From assembly GCF_003344785.1 (NCBI RefSeq), contig NZ_QPMK01000006.1, forward strand, positions 204,737 to 268,736: DNA of 64,000 nt, written 5' to 3'. This document shows positions 1-8,238 of the stretch, in pieces (the first letter of the stretch is position 1; each line of letters starts with the position of its first letter). Made by a program: the position numbers and the translations under genes. Source of the stretch: Thalassococcus profundi (GTDB taxonomy: Bacteria; Pseudomonadota; Alphaproteobacteria; Rhodobacterales; Rhodobacteraceae). A model generated the notes under the pieces. It saw only the letters and a list, made by a program, of their open reading frames with translations, did no database searches and was not told where the DNA came from.

Positions 1-312
1 GTGCAGATCACCGAGGGGCGCATCGGCTATTTCGGGCCTCTGGACGGCGGGCTGGTGGACCTGCGCGAGATGACGCAGCTGCGGCTCGACCGGCGTGACA
101 CCCCGCCGCACTGGGTTCTGGAGCAACCCGGCCAGCCGCCGCTGCACATTCCGCTGACCGCCGCGGGCGCCGACCAGCTTTTCGACGCCTTCGCCACCCT
201 GCCGGGGCTGCGGACCGAACACATGCTGCGGCAGATGCAGGCGACCGGCGCGAAGGCGGTGGTGATCTGGCAAAAGCCCGAGACCCGCGACTCCATCGTT
301 CGGCTGCATTGA
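1..312 (+). CDS. hypothetical protein, C-terminal part (runs off window start)
   Basis: The reading frame is open to the left edge of the window and stops at 310-312, so the GTG at position 1 is probably internal. The visible 103 residues are soluble in character, with no membrane segment. They look like an alternating strand/turn domain (IGYFGPLDGGLVDL, then WVLEQPGQPPLHIPL) followed by a helix (LFDAFATLPGL). This resembles a PH-like or YcxB-like cytoplasmic domain that often follows N-terminal membrane helices, but that reading is inference. The gene lies 61 bases before gshA on the same strand and may be co-transcribed with it. I do not recognise a function. Confidence 0.6.
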   Translation: MQITEGRIGYFGPLDGGLVDLREMTQLRLDRRDTPPHWVLEQPGQPPLHIPLTAAGADQLFDAFATLPGLRTEHMLRQMQATGAKAVVIWQKPETRDSIVRLH

Positions 313-373
313 CAGCCCTGGCTTTTCTGGCCATGGCTGGGCCTCGTTGCAAGACAAGACGGAGCCTGTCCCG

Positions 374-1744
374 ATGTCCATTCCCCAGTCCGGCGGCGGG
401 CCGATCGAACACCATTCCCAGCTGGCCGAATACATGGCGCAGGGCTGCAAGCCGCGCGCCGACTGGCGGATCGGAACCGAGCACGAGAAATTCGGCTATG
501 ACAAGCAGACGCTGGCGCCGCTGCCCTACGAGGGCCGCTGCTCGATCAAGGCGATGCTGGAAGGGCTGCGCGACGGGCACGGCTGGGACCCGGTCGAGGA
601 GGGCGGCAAGCTCACCGGTCTGACCAAGGGGCTGGCCAACATCAGCCTAGAACCCGGCGGCGCGCTGGAACTGTCGGGTGCGCCGCTTGAGACGATCCAT
701 GAGACCTGCGACGAGGTAAACGAGCACCTGGCGCAGGTGCGCGACGTGGCCGACCGCATCGGCGCCGGGTTCATCGGCCTGGGTGCCGCGCCGATCTGGA
801 GCCACGAGGACGTCGGGCTGATGCCCAAGGGCCGCTACAAGCTCATGGATTCCTACATGGGCAAGGTCGGCACCATGGGAAAGGTGATGATGCGGCGGAC
901 CTGCACCGTGCAGGTCAACCTCGATTTCGGCTCCGAGGCGGACATGGTGCAGAAGATGCGGGTGGCCGTCGCCCTGCAGCCGGTGGCAACCGCGCTTTTC
1001 GCCAATTCGCCGTTTTTCGAAGGCAAGGTGAACGGCCACAAGTCCTGGCGCAGCCGGGTCTGGCGCGATCTCGATCCGGCGCGCACGGGCATGGTGCCCT
1101 TCATCTTCGAAGACGGTTTCGGGTTCGAACGCTGGGCCGAATACGCGCTCGATGTGCCGATGTATTTCGTCTACCGCGACGGCAAGTACATCGACGCATT
1201 GGGCCAGTCCTTCCGCGATTTCCTGCGCGGCGAATTGCCGGCGCTGCCGGGTGAAAAGCCGACACTGAGCGACTGGGCCGATCATCTGACGACGCTGTTT
1301 CCCGAGGCGCGGGTGAAGAAATACATCGAGATGCGCGGCGCCGATGGCGGGCCGTGGCGGCGGCTTTGCGCGCTGCCGGCCTTCTGGGTCGGGCTGATGT
1401 ATGAACAGGGGCCGCTCGACGCTGCCTGGGACCTGGTCAGGGGCTGGGATGCAGAGACGCGCGAAGGGCTGCGGGTCGCGGCTTCGGTCGACGGTCTTCA
1501 GGCCGAGGTGAACGGCATCCGGATGCACGACCTGGCCCGCGAGGTGCTGGCGCTCTCGGACCAGGGGTTGCGGGCGCGCGCGCGCACCGGCGCGGGTGGG
1601 CTGGTGCCGGACGAGACGCATTTCCTCAACGCGCTGCGCGAAAGCATCGACACCGGCAAGGTTCCCGCCGACGAACTGCTCGAACGATTCCGCGGCGACT
1701 GGGGCGGCGACCTGACCCGGATTTACGCGGATTACTCATACTGA
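374..1744 (+). CDS. gshA: glutamate--cysteine ligase (plant/proteobacterial type)
   Basis: This enzyme catalyses the ATP-dependent joining of L-glutamate and L-cysteine, the first step of glutathione synthesis, in the cytoplasm. The 456-residue product carries the family hallmark GTEHEKFGYD near residues 38-47, plus ISLEPGGALELSG and RRTCTVQVNLDF. These place it in the plant/alphaproteobacterial GCS2-like class rather than the E. coli GshA class, and the length is typical. I chose the ATG at 374 because GGAG lies nine bases upstream. The in-frame TTG at 347 would add nine residues with no ribosome binding site. No gshB is seen in the window. Confidence 0.95.
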   Translation: MSIPQSGGGPIEHHSQLAEYMAQGCKPRADWRIGTEHEKFGYDKQTLAPLPYEGRCSIKAMLEGLRDGHGWDPVEEGGKLTGLTKGLANISLEPGGALELSGAPLETIHETCDEVNEHLAQVRDVADRIGAGFIGLGAAPIWSHEDVGLMPKGRYKLMDSYMGKVGTMGKVMMRRTCTVQVNLDFGSEADMVQKMRVAVALQPVATALFANSPFFEGKVNGHKSWRSRVWRDLDPARTGMVPFIFEDGFGFERWAEYALDVPMYFVYRDGKYIDALGQSFRDFLRGELPALPGEKPTLSDWADHLTTLFPEARVKKYIEMRGADGGPWRRLCALPAFWVGLMYEQGPLDAAWDLVRGWDAETREGLRVAASVDGLQAEVNGIRMHDLAREVLALSDQGLRARARTGAGGLVPDETHFLNALRESIDTGKVPADELLERFRGDWGGDLTRIYADYSY

Positions 1745-1935
1745 TCCGGCAAGTTCGTCGGCGCAAGGCGGGGCGGCTGGTGAAGCAATCGGTTGGCAAC
1801 CGTTATCAATGCCCTGCGCGAATGCGTCAAAACCGGCAGGGCAGAGGGGAACCAAAGACTTGAATGGTGCGACGACTTTCGGGGCGGAGCTCGGCCGGAT
1901 TTCTCAAGGACATCCCCGCTGATCCGTCGCCGCTG

Positions 1936-2046
1936 TCAGAGCACGGCAAGGCGGATCAGGTAGGCGACGATCCCCAGCAGCCCAACGCTGAGGACCCAGA
2001 TCGCGGCGAACCACGCCAGCCGCTGCCAGAGCGGTCTGTCGGGCAT
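1936..2046 (-). CDS. DUF2474-like small membrane subunit of cytochrome bd oxidase
   Basis: This 36-residue ORF is too short for usual gene calling. Its ATG (2046-2044) overlaps the cydB stop codon in a TGATG arrangement, which implies translational coupling. The translation begins MPDRPLWQRLAWFAAIW and continues as one hydrophobic helix (VLSVGLLGIVAYLI) ending RLAVL. That is the size, position and topology of the DUF2474/CydX-type peptides found after cioB/cydB, which are thought to stabilise the bd oxidase haem site. The assignment to DUF2474 rather than CydX rests on the CIO-like form of the large subunits. Function is inferred from family and context. Confidence 0.8.
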   Translation of the reverse strand: MPDRPLWQRLAWFAAIWVLSVGLLGIVAYLIRLAVL

Positions 2047-3050
2047 CAGTGGTATCCTTCGTCAGGGTCAATCTTGCCGCGGAACACCCAGTAGGCATAG
2101 GCGGTGTAGCCCAGGATAAGCGGAATCAGCACCACCGCGCCCACCAGCGCGAAGGCGAGGCTGCTGTCTGGGGCCGCGGCCTCCCAGATGGTGAGGTCGG
2201 GCGGCACCATGTGCGGGTAGAAGCTGATGCCGATGCCGACAAATCCCGCGACGAAGAATCCCAGCGCCGACAGGAACGGCTGCAGATCCTTGTGATCGCG
2301 CAGGCCGGTGAAGAAGAGATAGGTCAGCGCCAGCATGATCGCGGGCATGATGACCGACCAGAACACGCCGGGCAGGGCGAACCAGCGGTCGAAATAGACG
2401 CTGTCCTGGAACGGGGTCAGCAGGCTCACCAACCCGATCAGCGCCAGCGTCGCGATGCACAGCCACTTGGCATAGCCCTGCATGCGCTTTTGCAGCGGGC
2501 CTTCGGTCTTGTAGATCAGCCAGGTGGCGCCCAATAGCGCATAGCCCACCACGACCGCCACGCCGGTCAGCAGCGAGAACGGGGTCAGCCAGTCGAACCA
2601 GCCGCCGGCATAGGCGCGGCCCTCGATCTCGATCCCCTGCACCATGGCACCGAGGGCGATGCCCTGGCATAGCGCCGCGATGGTCGATCCGCCGAAAAAC
2701 GCGATGTCCCAGACGCCGCGCCAGCGCGTGGTCTTCCAGCGGTATTCGAAAGACACGCCGCGGAAGACCAGCGCCAGCAGCATGATGAGGATCGGCATGT
2801 AAAGCGCCGGCATGACCACTGCATAGGCCAGCGGAAAAACCGCGAAAAGCCCGCCGCCGCCCAGCACCAGCCAGGTTTCGTTGCCGTCCCAGACCGGGGC
2901 CACGGAGTTCATCATCACGTCGCGGTCCTTGTGCGTCTCGGCAAAGGGAAAGAGGATGCCGAGGCCAAGATCGAAGCCGTCGAGCACGACGTAGGTGAGG
3001 ATGGCAAAGGCGATGAGCCCGGCCCAGATGAAGGCAAGATCGAAAACCAT
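2046..3050 (-). CDS. cydB: cytochrome bd-type quinol oxidase subunit II
   Basis: This is the membrane subunit that pairs with CydA in a quinol:O2 oxidoreductase, a high-affinity and often cyanide-tolerant terminal oxidase. The 334-residue length matches CioB proteins more closely than E. coli CydB (379). The N-terminus shows the CydB signature (YVVLDGFDLGLGILFPF and VWDGNETWLVLGGGGLFAVFP), followed by several hydrophobic segments. An AGGAGA site lies about six bases upstream of the ATG. It follows cydA by 12 bases and overlaps the 36-residue ORF downstream, giving a cydA-cydB-small ORF operon. Confidence 0.95.
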   Translation of the reverse strand: MVFDLAFIWAGLIAFAILTYVVLDGFDLGLGILFPFAETHKDRDVMMNSVAPVWDGNETWLVLGGGGLFAVFPLAYAVVMPALYMPILIMLLALVFRGVSFEYRWKTTRWRGVWDIAFFGGSTIAALCQGIALGAMVQGIEIEGRAYAGGWFDWLTPFSLLTGVAVVVGYALLGATWLIYKTEGPLQKRMQGYAKWLCIATLALIGLVSLLTPFQDSVYFDRWFALPGVFWSVIMPAIMLALTYLFFTGLRDHKDLQPFLSALGFFVAGFVGIGISFYPHMVPPDLTIWEAAAPDSSLAFALVGAVVLIPLILGYTAYAYWVFRGKIDPDEGYH

Positions 3051-3062
3051 TGCAACTCTCCT

Positions 3063-4481
3063 TTATTCGCCGGGGCTGGTGGCCGAACCGGCCGAAACCT
3101 GCTGGATCGGCGTGATCCCGGCGGCGCGGTTCGGCCCTTCGCGCAGGCCCAGTTTCGGGTCGTTGCTGGGCCGCTTGTTCATCATCCGCAGGATGTAGTA
3201 GGTGCCCGCGCCGAAGACGAAGAAGTAGACCACGATGAAGGCGATCAGCGAGGCCGCGACGGCGGGCGCGTCGATGGGCGCAAGCGAGTCCGAGGTGCGC
3301 AGCAGGTTGTAGACCGTAAAGGGCTGGCGGCCGACCTCGGTCGTGATCCATCCGGCCAGCACCGCGACGAAGCCGCTGGGCCCCATGATCATCACCGTCC
3401 GGTGCAGCCATGGCGAATGGTAAAGCTGCCCGCGGAATCGGGCCCAGGCGCTCCAGAGGCCGACCGCCAGCATCGCGAACCCCACGGCGATCATCACCCG
3501 GAAGCTGAAAAACACGATGGCAACCGGCGGTTCCTCGTCGTCGGGGATGGTGTCGAGCCCTGGCAGCGGCGCGTTCAGGTCGTGTTTGAGGATCAGCGAG
3601 CTGAGCTTGGGGATCTCGATGGCGTAGTCGATCCGCTTCTCGGCCTCGTTGGGAATGCCGAAGAGGATCAGCGGCGCGCCGTCCGGATGGCTGTCGAAAT
3701 GCCCCTCCATCGCCATGACCTTCTGCGGCTGGTGTTCGAGCGTGTTGAGCCCGTGCAGGTCGCCGGCGAAGATCTGGATCGGGGTGACGATCACCGCCAT
3801 CCACATCGCCATGGAGAACATCCGCCGCGCCTCGGCGTTCATGCGCTCGCGCAGCAGGTGCATGGCCGCGACGCCGCCGACGACGAATGCCGTGGTGAGG
3901 TAGGCCGCCAGCACCATGTGCACCAGCCGGTAGGGGAAGGACGGGTTGAACACGATGGCCCACCAGTCCTCGGGCACGAACTGGCCGTTCTCGGCGATGG
4001 AGTAGCCCGCCGGGGTCTGCATCCAGCTGTTCACCGAGAGAATCCAGGTGGCCGACATCAGCGTGCCGAAGGCGACCAGGGCGGTTGCGAACATGTGCAG
4101 CTTGTCGCCCACCCGTTCGCGGCCGAAAAGCATGATGCCGAGGAACCCGGCCTCGAGGAAGAAGGCCGACAGCACCTCGTAGGCCATGAGCGGGCCGAGG
4201 ATCGGGCCGGTCTTGTCCGAGAAGACCGACCAGTTGGTGCCGAACTGGTAGGACATGACGATGCCCGACACCACGCCCATGCCAAAGGCCACGGCAAAGA
4301 TCTTTTTCCAGTAGTTGAAGAGGTTCAGGTAGGTCCGGTCCTTGGTCCAGAGCCAGGCGCCGTTCAGAACCGCCAGGTAACTGGCCAGCCCGATGGAAAA
4401 GGCCGGAAAGATGATGTGGAACGACACCGTAAAGGCGAATTGAAAGCGTGCCAGCAACTCTGCTGAGGCTCCGTCGAACAT
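3063..4481 (-). CDS. cydA: cytochrome bd-type quinol oxidase subunit I (cyanide-insensitive CioA type)
   Basis: This is the haem-bearing subunit that oxidises quinol and reduces O2 in the cytoplasmic membrane. The 472-residue length and short Q-loop fit the CIO class. Visible landmarks are FHIIFPAFSIG near residues 22-32 with the conserved His ligand, the GRQP quinol-loop motif followed by FTVYNLLRT, and a C-terminal transmembrane stretch before GLREGPNRA. The ATG at 4481 is preceded by GAGAGGAG; an upstream in-frame extension to 4544 lacks a site. The 266-base gap to the divergent reductase gene holds an 11-base palindrome CGTGTAACACG at 4523-4533, a possible operator. I found no FNR box. 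Confidence 0.95.
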   Translation of the reverse strand: MFDGASAELLARFQFAFTVSFHIIFPAFSIGLASYLAVLNGAWLWTKDRTYLNLFNYWKKIFAVAFGMGVVSGIVMSYQFGTNWSVFSDKTGPILGPLMAYEVLSAFFLEAGFLGIMLFGRERVGDKLHMFATALVAFGTLMSATWILSVNSWMQTPAGYSIAENGQFVPEDWWAIVFNPSFPYRLVHMVLAAYLTTAFVVGGVAAMHLLRERMNAEARRMFSMAMWMAVIVTPIQIFAGDLHGLNTLEHQPQKVMAMEGHFDSHPDGAPLILFGIPNEAEKRIDYAIEIPKLSSLILKHDLNAPLPGLDTIPDDEEPPVAIVFFSFRVMIAVGFAMLAVGLWSAWARFRGQLYHSPWLHRTVMIMGPSGFVAVLAGWITTEVGRQPFTVYNLLRTSDSLAPIDAPAVAASLIAFIVVYFFVFGAGTYYILRMMNKRPSNDPKLGLREGPNRAAGITPIQQVSAGSATSPGE

Positions 4482-4747
4482 CCTGTGCTCCTCTCGGCGA
4501 TTTCCCGGTACGTCGCTTGGTCCGTGTAACACGAAACGGTGCACGACGCGCTGTCCTGCCGGAAAAACTATGGCGAAACGCCCCGATTGCCACCACTCTG
4601 CGCCCGCCTTGCGTCACTCTGTCCTGCGCGGATTGCCGCAGGGTGGACCCTGTCGGCGCGCAGCATCCGTCGCGTCGCATGTCGGTTCCGGAACGGACAG
4701 TCGCGGCGCCTTGGGCCAGCGTCGTGCCGACAGAGGGAGGGACGGAC

Positions 4748-5698
4748 ATGAAAATCGGTTTCATCGGGTTGGGCGCCGTGGGCGCGAAACTGGCGGGCAG
4801 CCTGCTGCGCAACGGGCAGGATCTGGTGGTTCACGACCTCGATCCCGGTCCGGTCGCCGATTTCGTCGCCCGCGGGGCGCAGGCCGGCGCGGACCCTGCG
4901 CAGATGATGCGCGACGCCGATGTCGTCATCACCAGCCTGCCCAGCCCCGCCGCGTCGCGCGCGGTGCTGGATGCGATGCTGCCCGAGATGGGGCCGGGCA
5001 AGATCTGGATGGAGATGTCGACGACCGACCCAGCGCAGATCGAGGCGCAGGCGGCCGAGGTTGCAGGCCGGGGCGCGCTCGCCATCGATTGCCCGGTCTC
5101 GGGCGGCTGCCACCGCGCGGCCACCGGCAACATCTCGATCTTCGCGGGCTGCGACCGAGCCGCCTTTGACCGGGTGCTGCCGATTCTGACGTTGCTGGGA
5201 CGGCGGGTGCTGCACACCGGCGCGGTCGGTACGGCATCGCGGCTGAAGGTGATGACGAACTACCTTGCCACCGCCAACCTGTTGACGCTTTGCGAGGCTC
5301 TGGTGACGATGAAGGCGCAGGGTCTCGATATGGCCACGACCTACGAGGCGATCAGGATTTCGTCGGGCACATCCTTCGTGCATGAAACCGAAAGCCAGCT
5401 GATCCTGTCGGGATCGCGGGACGTGGATTTCACCATGGACCTCATTCTCAAGGACCTGGGGCTTTTCCAGGCCCTTGCCGACGACGCGCAGGTGCCGCTG
5501 GAACTGTCACCCAAGGTGATCGAGATCATGCAGGACGGCGCGCGCCGTTACGGGATGCGCGGCCAGACCGACCGCATCATCGAACGGCTCGAAGAGGCGG
5601 CGGGGCTCAAGGTCACCGCCCCCGGCTTTCCCGACGAACTGATCGACGAGGAACCCGAGGAGCGCGGCTACGAGGTGCGTCCGCCCGCCGCCTCCTGA
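4748..5698 (+). CDS. NAD(P)-dependent oxidoreductase of the 3-hydroxyisobutyrate dehydrogenase family
   Basis: This 316-residue beta-hydroxyacid dehydrogenase has an N-terminal Rossmann fold starting IGFIGLGAVGAKLAG, the substrate-binding DCPVSGGCHRAATGN segment near residue 115, and the family catalytic lysine in GTASRLKVMTNYL. Family members oxidise 3-hydroxyisobutyrate, tartronate semialdehyde or related short hydroxyacids; the substrate here cannot be read from sequence. The ATG at 4748 follows a strong AGAGGGAGG site, whereas the longer frame from 4448 lacks one. The gene is divergent from cydA and convergent with ridA, so it is probably monocistronic. The C-terminus has an extra acidic tail after TAPGFPDELI. 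Confidence 0.88.
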   Translation: MKIGFIGLGAVGAKLAGSLLRNGQDLVVHDLDPGPVADFVARGAQAGADPAQMMRDADVVITSLPSPAASRAVLDAMLPEMGPGKIWMEMSTTDPAQIEAQAAEVAGRGALAIDCPVSGGCHRAATGNISIFAGCDRAAFDRVLPILTLLGRRVLHTGAVGTASRLKVMTNYLATANLLTLCEALVTMKAQGLDMATTYEAIRISSGTSFVHETESQLILSGSRDVDFTMDLILKDLGLFQALADDAQVPLELSPKVIEIMQDGARRYGMRGQTDRIIERLEEAAGLKVTAPGFPDELIDEEPEERGYEVRPPAAS

Positions 5699-5711
5699 GA
5701 GGTATTGGGGA

Positions 5712-6107
5712 TCAGACCGCTGCCGTCGCCTCGATCTCGAACATCAGCCCGGGGATCGCCAGCCGCGTCACGCCAAGGAGAGTCATCGGCGGGGCGCTGT
5801 TGTACTGACCGAAACGCATGCCCAGAAGGTCGAAATTCTTCAGCGCCTCGTCCACATCGGTGGCATAGACCCCGAGGCGGGTCACGTCGCCAAGGCCCAT
5901 GCCGGCGGCCGTCAGCACCGCCTCGAGGTTGTCCAGCGCGAGGCCGATCTGGCCGCGCATATCGCCCGGATGCTGGGGCGCGCCCGTGCCATCCACGGCA
6001 GTCTGCCCGGCGCAGACAACCTGGCGCGCGGCGCCCCGGGTCACTTCGGCCTGATTGTAGCCCAGTTTCAGGGACCAGTCCCGGGGGTTCACTGCGGTGC
6101 GTTCCAT
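5712..6107 (-). CDS. RidA/YjgF/UK114 family protein
   Basis: A 131-residue Rid-family protein of the YjgF fold. Archetypal RidA hydrolyses reactive enamine/imine intermediates of amino-acid catabolism. The segment LLGVTRLAIPGLMFEIEATA keeps the arginine that binds the carboxylate in active Rid proteins, so catalytic competence is plausible. A GGAGAATAG site precedes the ATG. The gene is divergent from the WYL regulator at 6195, and an inverted repeat lies between the two starts. That makes it the probable target of that regulator, which is inference from layout. Confidence 0.88.
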   Translation of the reverse strand: MERTAVNPRDWSLKLGYNQAEVTRGAARQVVCAGQTAVDGTGAPQHPGDMRGQIGLALDNLEAVLTAAGMGLGDVTRLGVYATDVDEALKNFDLLGMRFGQYNSAPPMTLLGVTRLAIPGLMFEIEATAAV

Positions 6108-6152
6108 TGGTCTATTCTCCGTATTGGTTGCGATGACGACGGGTTAGACCGA

Positions 6153-6177
6153 AATGGTGCCAAAAAATGACACCATT
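6153..6177. promoter_or_regulatory. inverted-repeat operator between ridA-like gene and WYL regulator
   Basis: Two ten-base arms, AATGGTGCCA and TGACACCATT, flank an AAAAA spacer and match at nine of ten positions. The centre lies about 30 bases upstream of the regulator ATG (6195) and about 60 bases from the divergent RidA start (6107). Such a dyad midway between divergent genes is the usual binding-site geometry for YafY/WYL regulators, allowing control of both promoters. The binding protein is inferred. Confidence 0.65.
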
Positions 6178-6194
6178 CATGTTAGGCTTGGGCT

Positions 6195-6914
6195 ATGAAC
6201 ATCCGATCCAGACACGACGCCATCGTGCGCAGCCTGCGCCGCAACGGCACAACCACCATCGACGATCTCGCCGGCGAGGTGGGCGCCTCGCGCCGCACGG
6301 TTCTGCGCGACATCGGCGCCCTGCGCGACCAGGGCTTCGTGATCCATTCCGATGTCGGTCGCGGCGGCGGCGTGCAGCTTGATCCGCAGTCCATGCAGAC
6401 CACCGCACGGCTTTCGGTGCCCGAAGTCTTCGCGCTCCTGATCAGCGTCGCGGCGATGCGCGCCGCCGGCAACCTGCCGTTTTCGGATCTCGCCGACGCC
6501 GGGCTGGCCAAGATCGAACGCGCGCTGCCGTCGGACAAGGTCAGGGATCTGCGCGCCGTGCTGGATTGCCTTCACATCGGCCAGCTGTCGCCGCTGCAGG
6601 ATCTTTCGGACATGGGCCGGATCGACCCGCAGCTGCTGCCCGCCTTTGAAACCGCGTTCCTGCAGCGCCTTCTGATCCGCTTCGACTATCGCGATGCGAA
6701 AGGGCGAGAAACGGCGCGCGAGGTCGAACCGCAGGCGATGCTGATCCTGCCGCCGCTTTGGTATCTCGTGGCCTGGGACCCGGCGCGCTGCGATTTCAGA
6801 CATTTCCGCATGGATCGGATCAGCGGGCCGGCCGCACTGGACGGCACGTCTTTCCGCCGCCGGCATGTGCCGTTCGAAGACGACGTCTGTCCATTCCGTG
6901 ACCTGCCGCGATGA
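6195..6914 (+). CDS. YafY-type transcriptional regulator (HTH_11 plus WYL domain)
   Basis: A 239-residue DNA-binding regulator. Residues 1-60 form a winged helix (TTIDDLAGEVGASRRTVLRDI, with the wing GRGGGVQL), and the second half holds a WYL ligand-sensing domain with PPLWYLVAWD and FRMDRIS. WYL proteins usually sense nucleic-acid or small-molecule ligands and act on an adjacent gene. Here the neighbour is the divergent RidA gene, with a 25-base dyad between them. The start at 6195 lies 17 bases after the dyad, so self-repression is likely. The effector is unknown. Confidence 0.9.
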   Translation: MNIRSRHDAIVRSLRRNGTTTIDDLAGEVGASRRTVLRDIGALRDQGFVIHSDVGRGGGVQLDPQSMQTTARLSVPEVFALLISVAAMRAAGNLPFSDLADAGLAKIERALPSDKVRDLRAVLDCLHIGQLSPLQDLSDMGRIDPQLLPAFETAFLQRLLIRFDYRDAKGRETAREVEPQAMLILPPLWYLVAWDPARCDFRHFRMDRISGPAALDGTSFRRRHVPFEDDVCPFRDLPR

Positions 6915-7034
6915 AACGATTGGCCGGAAAGGTCCGGTCCCGCCTCATTATGCGAAGAGGCACGCGCGGAAAGCGGTTTCCCGGCGGCGCCGGCGGCGCT
7001 AAGACGCGGCATCGCCAGCGAAAGGGCCACGCAC

Positions 7035-7514
7035 ATGACCGATGAGAAAATCCTCGCGCGGATCACCGCCTCCGCCCCGCGGCGGCTGCTGGGGGTGGGG
7101 GCGCTGGTCTTTCTGGGTGCGCTGCTGATCTACATGGCCTTCGCGGCGCCGCCGAGCCTGGTTTGGCAGCTATTCCTGCTGGCGCTTGGGGCGGGCGCCT
7201 TGGTGCTGGCCGCGCTGATGCGGCAGGCGACGGCGCTGGAGCTGGAACTGACCGAGACCGAACTGCGCGACACCTCGGGCGCGGTGCTGGCGCGGATCGA
7301 CGACGTGGTGCGGGTCGACCGAGGGGCCTTTGCGATGAAACCGTCCAATGGCTTCACCCTGACGACGAACCGGCCGCAAGCGGGATGCTGGCGGCCGGGT
7401 CTTTGGTGGCGGCTGGGACGCCGGGTTGCCGTGGGCGGGGTCACCTCCGGCGCTCAGACCCGCCCAGTGGCGGATGTGATCGCCGCGATGATCGCCCGGC
7501 GGCAGGCGGACTAG
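7035..7514 (+). CDS. hypothetical membrane protein with two N-terminal TM helices
   Basis: A 159-residue protein with an N-terminal hydrophilic stretch, two closely spaced membrane segments (about residues 17-37 and 42-62), and a soluble C-terminal domain of about 90 residues starting LELELTETELRDTSGAVLARID. The layout suggests a small inner-membrane protein with a PH-like cytoplasmic beta domain. An AAAGGG site precedes the ATG. It is convergent with the Tad-like genes, ending four bases before the end of the 236-residue protein. I cannot assign a function. Confidence 0.75.
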   Translation: MTDEKILARITASAPRRLLGVGALVFLGALLIYMAFAAPPSLVWQLFLLALGAGALVLAALMRQATALELELTETELRDTSGAVLARIDDVVRVDRGAFAMKPSNGFTLTTNRPQAGCWRPGLWWRLGRRVAVGGVTSGAQTRPVADVIAAMIARRQAD

Positions 7515-7517
7515 GCG

Positions 7518-8228
7518 TTACGCCTTGCCCTTGCCCTTCTTGCTGGGCTCGACGTTCTCTTCGCCGTTGTCGTTGGCGCAGTCGGTGGCGTTCTCTGCGT
7601 TGTTGTTGCAGAGCGAGCCGCCCGGTGCGTCCTGGTCGCCGTTGCCCCAGCCGTTGTCCTGGCCATCGTCTTCGGAGCTCGCATAAAGGATCTGCGGCGC
7701 GAAGCGGGGGCGGGTGAAGGAGTAGGTGCGGATCTCGAAGAAATCCATGCCCACGCCGCGGAAGTCGGCCCAGTAGTCGTCCCAGGTTTCCACGATCACC
7801 ACCTGGTCGTTGTTGGCCATGATCGGCAGACGGTCTTCGTAATGCCGCATCATGTTGTTGGCCAGCGGCTCCGGGTTGCCCCGTGCCTCGGACCAGACGA
7901 CCTGGTAATTGCCGTTCTTGGCGTTGAACTTCACAACGGTGATGCGCATGTCGGTCGACACGGCGTCCGATTCGTTCATCGCCATGAGCAGCTTGTACGT
8001 GTTGTCGATGTATTCCGGCGTGATCGGATCGGTTTCCCGGCTGATCATGTCGCCGATCGTGTAGTTGGCCTTCTGGTTCACCGAGCTTTCGCGGGACAGG
8101 TCGAAGTAGACCCAGCAGGCGGCGAAGAGCCAGAGCAGCGCGGGCAGGACGATCATCGCCTCTGTGGTGACGTAGCCGTCGGTGTCCCGGCCGAAGCGGC
8201 GGAGGCGGGAGGTGATCTTGTTCAGCAT
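7518..8228 (-). CDS. TadE-like pilus/surface assembly protein with acidic Asn/Asp-rich tail
   Basis: A 236-residue protein with the TadE-type N-terminus: a short basic segment (RLRRFGRDTDG), then TTEAMIVLPALLWLFAACW as a pseudopilin-like transmembrane helix, then a periplasmic domain. It lacks a classic signal peptidase site. The last 50 or so residues are unlike the rest, rich in Asp, Asn, Gly and Gln with two cysteines, and the protein ends in a lysine cluster (KKGKGKA). It is last in a three-gene minus-strand operon with two other Tad-type proteins. Strong AAGGAGAC site. Role in a surface structure is inferred from family. Confidence 0.82.
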   Translation of the reverse strand: MLNKITSRLRRFGRDTDGYVTTEAMIVLPALLWLFAACWVYFDLSRESSVNQKANYTIGDMISRETDPITPEYIDNTYKLLMAMNESDAVSTDMRITVVKFNAKNGNYQVVWSEARGNPEPLANNMMRHYEDRLPIMANNDQVVIVETWDDYWADFRGVGMDFFEIRTYSFTRPRFAPQILYASSEDDGQDNGWGNGDQDAPGGSLCNNNAENATDCANDNGEENVEPSKKGKGKA

Positions 8229-8238
8229 GTCCGTCTCC

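Noticed and set aside
4482..4747. Possible FNR box upstream of cydA
   Set aside because: No TTGAT-N4-ATCAA-like sequence found by reading both strands.
2068..4812. A 914-codon minus-strand frame across cydA and cydB
   Set aside because: Out of frame with both clear oxidase subunits; Arg/Ala-rich translation.
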